A stretch of 64,000 bases of DNA from Pyropia haitanensis. Taxonomy: Eukaryota; Rhodophyta; Bangiophyceae; Bangiales; Bangiaceae. Shown piece after piece: positions 49,822-60,030 of the stretch; position 1 is the stretch's first letter; each line of letters starts with the position of its first letter. Under the pieces are notes generated by a model that ran no database searches, was not told the DNA's origin, and saw only the letters and a list, made by a program, of their open reading frames with translations. The translations under genes and the position numbers were made by a program. The stretch is from the NCBI GenBank assembly GCA_008729055.1, contig SDUX01000002.1, positions 872,496-936,495 of the forward strand, read 5' to 3'.

Positions 49822-50137
49822 CTAGTCCCGCTTGGGATTGAGGTCGCGCGCCCAGTTGAGCGAGTAGTCGGCCTTCGTCGCGCCATCCACCGCGTTCCAC
49901 ACCTTGATCGTCTTGTCCGCCTCGGCCGGCAGCAGCGGTGGCGGCGCGAGTAGCCTGGGGGTTGGCGGTCGCAGCCGCACGAAGGGGGGCACGCGTCTGC
50001 ACTTCCTCGGGAGGGGTCGTTTTGGCCGCCGTGGGCGGAACGAGGACATCCGCACGGCGGCAGAGCGGCACGCGTCGGCCGTGAGCACGTTGTCGTACGA
50101 GAGAAAGGCGGCAAGAGGGAAGCACCAATTTTTTTGT
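49822..50137 (-). pseudogene. 3' fragment of a WD40-repeat gene, PRL1/PLRG1-like
   Basis: The last exon (49920-49822) encodes ADKTIKVWNAVDGATKADYS and then LNWARDLNPKRD. This resembles the C-terminal end of the splicing-associated WD40 protein PRL1/PLRG1, which ends LTAEADKTIK(V/I)Y... followed by a short NW-containing tail. A preceding segment (about 50112-50074) reads AAFLSYDNVLTAD. Joining the two gives VLTADADKTIKVW if the intron uses a GC donor (GCGTGC) and the AG at 49922-49921. Upstream of LAAFLSYDNV the frame meets a TAA near 50139, the DNA turns AT-rich, and no other WD40 repeats appear before the next gene. It therefore looks like a truncated copy, although distant exons cannot be excluded. 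Confidence 0.5.
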
Positions 50138-50721
50138 TATTCCCCACCTTCATGTGCAGGTGTATTGACTGACTCGACAACGGGAGATATTCTGGCTGCA
50201 CGGCCGTCTTCCCGGAGCGGCCTTGATAGCTCTTGAGCAAAACGCGACAAGCGTTGTCTAAAAATGCTGTTCTTTGCAGCAGTTTTTTTCGATCCGTTGT
50301 ACACAGCGCTCCGTTATAATAACGCTTGTTCCCGACGTGCGACAGCGTAGCCCCAAGAACGGCGCTTCTTTTGGTGTAACGGTTGTCCCCGGTACTCATA
50401 CGGAACCTACTCCTGAAGCGCATGCTATGAGAAATCACGGAAAACGTGGGCGGAACATGTGATGCTGGGGGGTCTCAAATCGTTGCATCCCCGGATTACA
50501 CAAAAAATGCAAGAAATCCGTGGTCCCGGTTTAGCCTGCGCTGCGCCGCCACGGTTGGCCAGCGTGCCGACGTTGCCGAGGCGGCCAAGGTGCGCGCGGG
50601 CGGATCCCCCCCTCTCACCCCCCCCCCACCCACCGCAACGTGACGGCCGACGCCTTTGGCGACGGTCGTGATCCACGACGCGCTGCAAACAGAAAAAAAA
50701 AAAAAACGCCACAAACGTCGG
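50138..50721. other. AT-richer spacer at the WD40 break
   Basis: Lower GC content than both sides over 50120-50460, with an A13 tract near 50693 just after the GT25 stop on the minus strand. No gene recognised. The upstream exons of the WD40 gene are not here. Confidence 0.45.
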
Positions 50722-50995
50722 TCAATTGATGTAAAACCGGGCGCCATCCCCGTGCGCGCGCAGCGCCGGCGGCAGCGCGACCGCCTCGGCCCCCCCCGCG
50801 TCCAGCGCCGGCCCGCCGACGGCGGCCGGCGCGCCGAGCGCGGCGGCCTCCCCCTCGGCGGCGCCCTCCAACGCGACGGCATCGTCTGCGGCCGCGGCCG
50901 CGGCGGCGGTCGCCGCCGCCGCCACCGACGCGGCCGTGTCGGCAGCCGCGACCGCCGCGTCGGCGGCCGCGGCGGCGGCGGCAGCGTCTGCGTGC

Positions 50996-51027
<32 letters not shown>

Positions 51028-52958
51028 AGCGTCGGTCGTGCCGGTTGTGTCGGTTGTGTCCCCCGCTGTGGCCGTGTGCACGGCGTCGCCGTTGGGGGTG
51101 GCCGTGCCAGCCGTGGCGGCCGACGCCGCGTCGGGCGCGGCGGCCGTGCCGGCCGTGCCGGCGGTCGTCACTGCCGTCGCGGTCTGGCGGGGCCCGCCCG
51201 CGGCGCTGACGCCGTCGTGGCCGCCGCCGCGCTCTATGGCGGCCGCACCGTCTGGCGGCCCCGTGGCGGCGGCTATCCCCGCCGCCGCGGCGGCGGCAGC
51301 GTCCCCGCCCGCGGGGCGGTCCACGTCGCCCGCGGCGACCGGTGTCGTGCCGGCCACGCCGGCGGGCGTGCCCGTGGTGGCGGCCACGGCGGTCGGGGCG
51401 TCTGGCGCCCCCGTGGCTGCGTCCGTCAGCACCCTCACGGCGGCGGCGTTCCCCCCCGCTGGGATGTCGGCGTCTCGGGCGGCAGTCCCCTCTGTGCCAA
51501 CCTCACCGGCGGGCGTCCCCGTAGTGGTGTTGCCCGCGGCGACGGTCACCCCCGGTGCGGCGGCCGCACCTGCGGCGGCGCCCACCCCCCCGACGGGCTC
51601 GCCAAACGCCCCCCCCCGGCGGCGCTCGCCCACCGCCGCCGCCGGCTGGCCACACCCCCCCACGTCCGCCACCCCCGCGCGGACCACATTCTCCGGACAC
51701 CGGTGCGCCGGCGCGTCATTGTCGCACGCAGACACGACGACGAGCCCCGGCACGTCGGCGAGTGCCTCGTCCAGCGGCGCCGTATAGGCGGTGACGGCCG
51801 CCAGCAGCCGCCGCGCGCCGGTCGCGGTGAGCAGGTACGCGGCGGTGCCGCCCCAGCTGCGGCCCGCGAGCGTCAGCCGCCGCGGCGGCGGCGGCAGCCG
51901 CGCGCCGCCGCCCGCCGCGGCGGCCGCCGCGCTGGACGCGGCGTCGCCTTCGACGCCCGCGACGGACCAGGTGACCTCGTCGGCGACGGCGCCCAGCGGG
52001 TGGCGGGACAGGTACGCGACGTGCCAGGGGGTGCCCGCGTCGACGGTGCCCGCGTCGAGGCCGTGCACCAGCATCGGCAAGCGGCCGAGCAGCTCGTTGG
52101 TCGGGAACGTGTCGTCCTCGAGCACGACGACGACGGGGTGGCCCTCGTCGACGGTCCGGCGCCACGCCGCCCGGTGTGACGCGGTCGCCGCCAGCTGCCC
52201 GCCGCTGACCGTCGCGTCGGCCGGCACCGCCGCCCGGGCGACGGGCAGCGGCGGCGCGTCGAGGGAGACGTCTTGCCCCGCCATGGCGGGGAGGATGGTC
52301 AGGGGCACGTCCAGGCCGACGGCCGACCGGGCGCGCTCGCGCACCCACGCGAGCTTGTCCGTGCACGCCGCGGCGTTGAGGACGTAGACCGCGCCAATGA
52401 CGGTGGCCATGCTCGGCGCGGGCTGCGGGGCGGCGTTGGCTGCGGCGCCCGCCGCCAGCAGGTGCGCCGCGCCCGGCACGGCCGCCGCGCCGCTGCGGTC
52501 ATCCCCGCCGGCCCCCACAGACGCCAGTGGCGCGCCACCCTCAGCGACCGCACCGGGGGCGGCGGCCACCGCCGCGGGCGCCACCACGGAGCCGTCCGCC
52601 GGCGCCCCTTGTCCGCCAGTGCCCACCACAGGGTCAGCCGCACCTGCCGGCAACGCGGGGCCGTCTGCGACCGCCGCCCCCTCCCCCCCCCCAGCCCGTG
52701 CGGCGCGGCCGCGGCGCCCACCGCGTCCCCCCCCACCGTCTTCCACTCTGCGCCGCGGCGGCCCGACCACGCGGACGCGGCGGCGTAGACGGCCACCGCC
52801 GCGACGACCGCAACGGTCAGCCACAGGCGGCCGTGGCGGCCGCCGCGGCGCGCCGGTGGCGGCGACACGACGCGCGTCAGGAACGGCAGCGGCGGGCCGG
52901 GAGGGGCGGGGGGGAGGATACCCCCGCCGCCCGCGACCAGCGACCGTGCCGCCAGCAT
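50722..52958 (-). CDS. GT25-like glycosyltransferase, type II membrane protein
   Basis: The start at 52958 opens MLAARSLVAGGGG and a membrane anchor (RLWLTVAVVAAVAVYAAASA), giving a Golgi/ER type II topology. A C9 run at 52683-52691 then separates this frame from the catalytic one. The domain shows ATVIGAVYVLNAAACTDKLA, PLTILPAMAGQDVS, ASHRAAWRRTVDEGHPVVVV, LEDDTFP (EDD codons at 52111-52119) and SWGGTAAYLLTATGARRLLA followed by PLDEALADVP. This is the GT25 (collagen galactosyltransferase/LPS glycosyltransferase) order of strand, SH..W, EDD and G-x-x-x-Y. The acceptor sugar is not predictable. After CPENVVRAGVADV the last 280 residues are Ala/Gly/Thr low complexity ending ARFYIN. It lies about 2.6 kb from GnT I on the same strand, with two genes between. 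Confidence 0.7.
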
Positions 52959-54670
52959 GGCGGGATAGGGCGGGTGAGGGGGAGGGGGGGGCGGGGAGGG
53001 TGTGGCGAGACGGCCGCTCGACGTGGCGACGGCAAGGTGCGTCGCGACGCCGCGACAGCGGCGCGCCATAGGGGGATCGTTGTGCGCAGCGGGGAGAGGC
53101 GGCGGCGCAAAGGGTGCGCGCGTCGCACGCGCGGTCGCCACGACCAACAGACGCGGCGGCGAGGGTGGGACGGCGGCCGCGGCACACCCGCCTGCGAGGC
53201 GGGCACCGGGGAACCGGGTGGACGCGCCGCGCGTGGCACCCGCCGCCTCCCCCCGGTTGACCGCCCTATCCCCCCCATCCCTCTCTCCCCGCTCCCCCAG
53301 GCCGCCCGCTTCCCACTCGACGCCGCGCGGTCCACGCGTGGTCTGGCGCCCGCCGGGCGGTCGGCGCGGGCCATCCCCCCCCCCCCCCGCGGCAGCGACC
53401 GAGGCGCTCTCAGCAGACAAAAAACACACACAAAAAGAACCGCACTGGCGACCCGGGGATGGGGGGTTGGGGGGGAGGTGCGGCCGCCGCGAGCGCCACG
53501 CCAGCCGCGGGCGCGGCCGCCGCCGTCGGTTGGGCGCCGCCGCCGACGCGGCGGCACCGGGTCGGGGCGGGTGCTCGCACCCGCTGGTGGCTCGGCAACT
53601 GGGAGGTGGACGTTTGAAGCGCCATACTGGCTTGCCTGGCCAGAGGCGAGGGGGAGGGGAGGCGGGGGTGGGGGGGGGGGGGGGAAGGATCGCCGCGGGC
53701 GGGTGGCGGGAGCCGGCCGCGGCCGCCGCGGCGTGACGACGGGACCGACACCCGCGCCGCCGCGTCGGGTGGCGCCGCCGCGCGTAACGGGTGTGACTGT
53801 CGGGCTGGATCACGGGCACCTCCACGGGATCGACGGGGTCGACGGGGCGGGGCCGGTCACGACTGAGCCAGACGGGGCTCGGTCGTACGTCAGTCGTGCA
53901 CCTTCCCTCAGCATCCACTCGATCGTCTGACCGATTGTTTCGATGTGTCTCAGTAAATGCCCCGCATTTACACCAGAGCGTGACTCGAGACCGGCATTGG
54001 CAGGGACGGCATCGGGATCAAGTCGTGCGGTTGCTCGTCACTTCCACCCGACCTGTTGGTCCCCTACTACCGCAGACCGGAGCGGCCGTCGTCGTCCCAC
54101 CGCAGACGGCCAGCGCCCCCGTCGATCCCCCTCGTCGTGCCACACTTTCCAGCGGCGCCGCGGTCATCCCCCGCTCGCCCTCCCACCTGCCTCGTCCCTC
54201 TCCCACTGCCCCCGCCCTCCCCCCCCCCCCCCCCCCCTCGGCCCGCCCGCGACCCACCGACCCAATCGTTGCGACCGACCGCCGCCCGTCGGCCGCGCGG
54301 GCCGCGCGTCGCCGTCCGGCGGCGGCCGGCGGGGGCGCCCCCTCCCGCTCGCCGCCAACGCCGGCGCTGTGCCGCCCCCGGCTGGGCGCTACCGCTACCG
54401 ACACGACCGTCGCACGGGCGGCCGCGGGCCACGACGTGGATGACGGCCACTCGGGGCGGTGGCTGGCCGCGCGCGCCGCGCCGCGGCCGCTGCTGGCCGC
54501 GGTGCGCGGACGCGGCGCGGCGCGTGGCGGCGCACGGCACCGCCGCCGTCGCCGCCGCCCGTGTCGTCCTCGTCCGCCGTGCCGCACGTACGCCTGGTGG
54601 TCGTTTGCCTCGACGACGAGCTCCCCAACGCCGACGTGCCCGCGCGTGGCGGCCGCCGCGGCGGCGGTGC

Positions 54671-54723
<53 letters not shown>

Positions 54724-54997
54724 GCCGCGACCGCCGCGGACCGGCCAGCGGGGTGACACCCCCGTCGGGCGTCACGGAGCCGCCCCGTGGTTGGCGCGGC
54801 GCGGTGGCGTCGGGGCTGTCGCCCGTGCCGGCACCGCGGTGGTGCCACCGCCGCGGTCACGGCGGCGGCGCGGGCGGGTGTGCCGCCGCGTGGCGTCGTG
54901 TGCCGGCGGCGGCAGTGTCCGTCGCTGCCGCTGTCACCACTAGCGCGTCGACGCGCTGCTGTGCCCGCGACTGCCAGGGGGGGGGGCGGCTGCCAGC

Positions 54998-55044
<47 letters not shown>

Positions 55045-56147
55045 CACGCGCACGAGTGGGCGGCCGCCAGCCGGCGGCGGCCGCCTCCCCCCCACCCGCC
55101 GCTCGCCGCGAGCGGGGGACACGACCGCTACCCCGCGGGCGTGCTGCGCGGCGTCGCGCGCGCGCGGCCGCCCGTGCGGTTGCCCGCCCCGCCGTGGCGG
55201 CGGCCGCCGTGGGGTGGCCGCCCGCCGACGCGGGGTCGCCGGCGGCGGCGCCCGCGCGCGCGGCGGCCGGCGGCGGCGGCGCGGGGCGGCCGCCGAGCGC
55301 CGCCGCCGCCGCCCGCGGCGGCCACCCCGCGCACGCGGTGGGGGTAGGCGCGCGCCGACGCGGGCGGCCGCCGCCGCCGCCGCCGCGGCAGCCGACGCGC
55401 GGCGGCGCGCGCGCGGCCGCGCCGCGCCGCGCGGGACGCTTTGGTCTGCGTTGCGCGTTGGCGTCGTTCGTCGCCTCGTTTTTTTTTGTTTTTTTTTTTG
55501 GAATGGTTTCTTCCCGCAACGGGTGGCCAAGGCGGCGGCTTGCAGCCGGTGGCGGCGGTGACTGGCGGCGGCGGCGGCCGCCGCTCGGCACGGCCCGTCA
55601 AACGGCGGTGGCCACCACCGCCGTCGCCGGCCGGCAGACGCTCAGCAAAGGGCGTGCGCGCGGCGTGCCGCGGCGCGTGGCGCCGCCGCTCCCCCCCCCC
55701 CTGGTCCGTCCGCGCCCGGCGCGTGCCGCGCGGCCGCCGACAGGGGGGGCGCCCGCGCACCTGCGCGCGCCGGCGGGGGCGCGGCGTCCCGCCCGCGCCC
55801 GCGCACCCCCGCGGCACGCGGGGGTGGCTGCGGCGGCGGCGGTACCGGCAACCGCTCCGTGCGGCAGCGCCCACGGCCCCCGCCCCCGCCCCGCCAACGC
55901 CGCCGGCAGCGCCGCAGCGTTCGCCGCGGCGCCACCTGGAAAGCGCGGCCGCGGCGGCGGCGGCGGCGGCGGCAGCGGCGGCAGCGGCGGCAGCGGCGGC
56001 GGCGGTGGCGGAGGTGGCGGCGGCGGCCGCGTCTGGCGTGACGCGCGTCGGCCGTGGCCTTTTGCGGCCGGGGCGCCCGACCCCGCGGCGGCCGTCCGCC
56101 CCCCGCTGCGGCCAACGCCCCAACGCCCCCGCCCAGCGCGCCGCGCA
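52959..56147. other. Divergent low-complexity spacer without recognisable gene
   Basis: 3.2 kb between GT25-like (-) and OSCA-like (+) starts. From 54300 to 56140 it is dominated by CCG/GGC repeats and open in nearly all frames; T tracts lie at 55479-55499. A short protein-like string (HVRLVVVCLDDELPNADVPA, about 54582-54641, plus strand) is the only non-repetitive piece, and I cannot extend it into a gene. Confidence 0.4.
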
Positions 56148-56294
56148 ATGCCCGACGCGTCGCTGTCGGCGCTCGCCGCCACCGTCGCCGCGGGCGGCGC
56201 GTTTGCCGCCGCCGCCGTGTCGGCGTTTGAGCTCCTCCGCCGCGCGCCGGGCCTCGCCCGCGTCTATGACTACCGCGTGTACGCGGCGGCCGTG

Positions 56295-56331
<37 letters not shown>

Positions 56332-56352
56332 GCGGCGGCGAAGAGTCCAGCC

Positions 56353-56394
<42 letters not shown>

Positions 56395-56615
56395 ACAGCG
56401 GCGGGGCGGCCGCCGTTGGCGGCGCCCCCCGCTCGCTGTTTGGGTGGGTGCGCGTCTGCTGGTGGGTGGCGGACCCCCCCTCCGGCACCGTCGCGGGCGA
56501 CGACGCGCTCCGCTTTTGCCGCCTGCAGGTCGGCCTGTTTGTCACGCTCACCGCCATTGCGTGTCCCGTGCTGCTGCCCGCCTACGCGGCGGCCGCCGCG
56601 GCGCGGGAGCCGCCT

Positions 56616-56664
<49 letters not shown>

Positions 56665-57671
56665 CCAACGGCACCGCGGCGGACGGGTGGGCGGGCGCGC
56701 TCGCGTCGGCGGCGGCGGGCCTCGGGCGGCTGTCGCTCCCCGCGGCGGCGCCCGGCACCCCCCCCCCCCCCCCACCCTCCTCTGGACCGTCCTCGCAACG
56801 GACGCGGCCGTCACGGCCGTCACCGCCGCGGCGGTTGCGGCCGGCGGCCGCCGCTGGCTCGCCGACCGCCGCCGCGCGCTCGCCGACGCGCGGCGGCCGG
56901 AAAACGTGGCGGCGCTCGTCGAGGGCGTGCCGCCCGACGCGGCGGCGGTCGCGGCGTACTGGGGGGGGCTGTTCCCGGGGGGGGTCGCGGCGGTGATGCT
57001 CGCCCTGCGGGGGGGGCGGGGGGGGGGGGGGTCGGCCGCGCCAAGCGCCACGCGCTGCGTGCGGCCGCCGCGGCGATTGCGGGTGCGGGGGGGGGCGGGG
57101 GGGGGGGGGGGGGGGGAAAGGGGGGGGGTGGGGGGGGGGGGGAGCGCCCGCCGCCGCCGCCGCCGTCGCGATAGCCCAGTGGGAGGCGGTGCGGGCGGCA
57201 CAGGCGGCGGTGTGGCCGCGGGCGGTGTGGGTGGCGGCCGGCGTGCCGCCGCCGCCGCCGCCGTCGCCGTCACCGGCGGTGCTGCCGCCGCCCGCGGCGG
57301 CCGGCGCAGCAGGCGGCGGCGGCGACGGCGGCGGCGGCGGCGGCAACGACGACGACCTGCCGCTGGCGGCGCTGGACGAGGCGGACGCGGACCCGGGCGG
57401 CTCGGACGGGCACCTGGACTGGGCGGTGAGCACCACCCGGGGGGCGGTCGTCGACGCGGTGGGGCTCGTCGCGGGGGGGGCCGCCCGCGTCGCCGCGCTG
57501 CCGGCCGAGTCGACGCCGCTGCTGCCGCTGGTCGGCTGGGGCGGCGGCCGGGGGGGGGGCGCCCCGGGGGGGGGTGGGGGGGCCCGTGCCGTCGGCCGCC
57601 GCGCCCCGCCCCGCTCCGCGCCGGCGGCCGCCGCGCCCCACGCCGCCGCCGCCACCGCCACCGCCACCGCC

Positions 57672-57706
<35 letters not shown>

Positions 57707-58469
57707 GACGCTGGCGCTGGCGCCGCCCACGCTCGCGCCGTCGGCGATTGTCGTCTTTACCTCGATCCGCACCGCGCGGCTGGCGGCGCAGGCGGCGGCC
57801 TCCCCCGACGGGGTGTCGATGGTGGCCGCCCCCGCCCCCCCCCCCGACACCCTCCGCTGGGGCGACGTGGGCATCCCCCGCTCGCACGCCGCGCCGCTGC
57901 ACGCCGCGACCGTCGCGGCGACCGTTGCGCTCACCGTCTCGTACGTGCCGCCGGTGACGGCGGTCGCCGGGCTGGCCAACCTCGCGTCCGTCGCGGCGCT
58001 CGTCGGCTCCGCGCCGCTCATCGCGTTTGCCCGCCGCCCGTGGGTGGCCACCGCCCAGGGCGCCCTGTCGCCGCTGCTGCTGTCGCTGCTGATGGGCCTC
58101 GTCCCCGCCGCCGTCCGCGCGATCGTCCGCGCGCGGCGGCTGGCGTCGGCGGCGGAGCTGGACGCCGCCGCCCTCTCCGCGCACGTGGCGTTTGAGGCAA
58201 CGACGACGCTGCTGGTGGTGCTCGCCGCGGGCGCGCTCCTCCCAGCCGCCGCCGCGCTCGTCGCGGCGCCGCCCGCGGCGCTGGCGGTGCTCGCCGCCGC
58301 GGCGTCGGCGCAGGGGCTGTTTTACGTAAACTACGTGCTGACGCAGATCGCGTGGGCGCTGCCGCTGGTGCTGCTGGACCCGCTACGGCTGGTGTGGGTG
58401 GGGGGGGTCACCCGCGCGTGGCGGGCGGTCGGGCGGTGGCGGCGGCGGCGGCGGTGGCGGCGGCAGGAC

Positions 58470-58507
<38 letters not shown>

Positions 58508-59306
58508 CGCGTCGCGGCAGGGGCTCGGCCCCGGGTTGGGGAGTGGGGGGGGAGACGCCGCCGCGCGCGGCCGGTCAACCGCCCAGCGGGCGGCGGCCGC
58601 CCGTGGCCGCGCGGCGGCGGCGTCGGCGGCGGCGGCGACGGCGGCGACGGCGGCGGCACGCGAGGCGGCGGTGGCGGCCGAGGCGGCGGCCGACGCGGCG
58701 ACCGCCGCGGCGGCGGCGGCGCCCCACATGTACGAGGCGTACGCGACGGTGGTGGTGTCGCTCATTGGCCTCGTCTACGCGACCGTCTCGCCGCTCGTCG
58801 CCGCCGCGGCGGCGGCCTACCACCTCGCCGCGTGGAACGTGTGGCGGTACGAGCTGCTCTACGCCCGCGCCGCGGGGCGGGGCGGCGGCGGCGCGGCCGC
58901 GGCGGCGGCCGGCCCGCTCGGCGCGCCGCCGGCCGACGGCGCCGACGGCGCCGACGGCGCGCTGAGCCGCCTGTTTATCGGCGGCCTCGACGCGCTCGGC
59001 TGGGCGGCGGCCATCCGCGCGGCGCTGATGGTCGGCATGTACCTGCTGCGCGGCTGGTGGCCGGGCGTCGCCGCGTCGGCCGCGGCGCTCGGGGGCGGGA
59101 TCACCGCCCGCCGCGTCGTCGCCGCCCGCTACGGGCCGGTCACGCGGTACGGCTGCCTGTCCGACTTGCCGCCGGGGGGGGACGCCCACGACGCCACCGT
59201 CGCGGACACGGTCGCCCGTGCGGTCGCCGCGTACGTGCCGCCGCCGCTGCGGCCGCTGCCGCCGCTGCCGGCGGCGGTGATCGCGGCGCGGGGGGGGGGG
59301 GGGTGA
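56148..59306 (+). CDS. OSCA/CSC1/TMEM63-type membrane channel
   Basis: Members are mechanosensitive or hyperosmolality-gated cation channels. N-terminal part from ATG 56148: AAFELLRR-type first membrane helix (GGAFAAAAVSAFELLRRAPG), then FGWVRVCWWVADPPSGTVAG and GDDALRFCRLQVGLFVTLTA with IACPVLLPAY. Next, in another frame, come LWTVLATDAAVTAVTAAAVA and ENVAALVEGVPPDAAAVAAY. The third part (57150-59306) has PSAIVVFTSIRTARLAAQ, DTLRWGDVGIPRSHAAPLHA, TVSYVPPVTAVAGLANLASV, FYVNYVLTQIAWALPLVLLD and YATVVVSLIGLVYATVSPLV followed by WNVWRYELLYARAA. These match, in order, the N-terminal, linker and 7TM (DUF221) regions. Gly-, Ala- and Asp-rich inserts interrupt loops. Frames change 3 to 2 at a C16 run (56758-56773) and 2 to 3 among G runs at 57018-57142. 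Confidence 0.78.
57018..57142 (+). repeat. Cluster of very long G runs inside the channel gene
   Basis: G14 (57018-57031), G20 (57097-57116), G9 (57120-57128) and G13 (57130-57142) lie on the coding strand. They separate two reading frames of the channel and are a strong candidate for quadruplex formation and for sequencing length error. Confidence 0.9.
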
Positions 59307-60030
59307 CGCCCGCCGCGTGGCCGCGGCGGCGTCGTCGTCGCGTGCGGCTGGTTGTGGGGGGGCGGGGGGGGGGGGCGAGGGGTATGTGAGGGAGGGCGAG
59401 GGGGGGATGAGCGGGGGGGAGGGGGGGGGGGGTGGGGGGGGGGGAGCAGGGGGAGCATAGCAGCCTGGGCAGCGGCCGACGCGGCACGCGCCGATGGAAA
59501 CGGTAGGCCGGGTGCCGGTGCCGCGCGGCCGGCGCGCGCCGCCGCCGGCGCGGCACGCCACCCTCCGCCGCGGCCACGTGGCGCGCCCCCCGTGCGCGCC
59601 GCGCCCACGGCGGTGGGCCCGACGGCGGGCGGCGGGGGGGGTTGACCCACGGCCAGCCCCGCCGCCCGCGTCCACGCCGCGACACGGGCGGCGCGGCCGA
59701 CGCCACGCGCAGGCAACAGGGGGCGGCCGGCCACGGACGCGGGGACACCCGAAAAAAGGCAAAGACGAGAGCCTCGAGAGTGGGCTGGGGTGCAGGGCGC
59801 CACCCGCCCGTCTCGTGACGGCGCGCTGAAGGAAGGGCAGGCCACCCGCGATAGCTCGCCAAGCCACCGTGACAAACGCAGGGACGTGGCACCCAAAAAA
59901 AAAAAAAAAAAAAAAAAAGAGACAACAGCCGGGCCGCGTGCGCAGCCACAGTGACAAACGCAAAAAGAATGAGGAGACGCGGGCACCCCAAAAAGGAGAC
60001 ACCAGTCGGACCGCGTGCTCAACGTACACA
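59307..60030. other. Convergent spacer with G runs and an A24 tract
   Basis: G-rich 3' flank of the channel gene (59355-59455) and an A24 tract at about 59895-59918, a T tract on the minus strand 113 bp after the transhydrogenase stop. No supported gene. Confidence 0.55.

Noticed and set aside
53896..54756. 286-codon plus frame and overlapping minus frames in the 53-56 kb spacer
   Set aside because: Low-complexity Ala/Pro/Arg sequence open on both strands. Only one short non-repetitive string is present.
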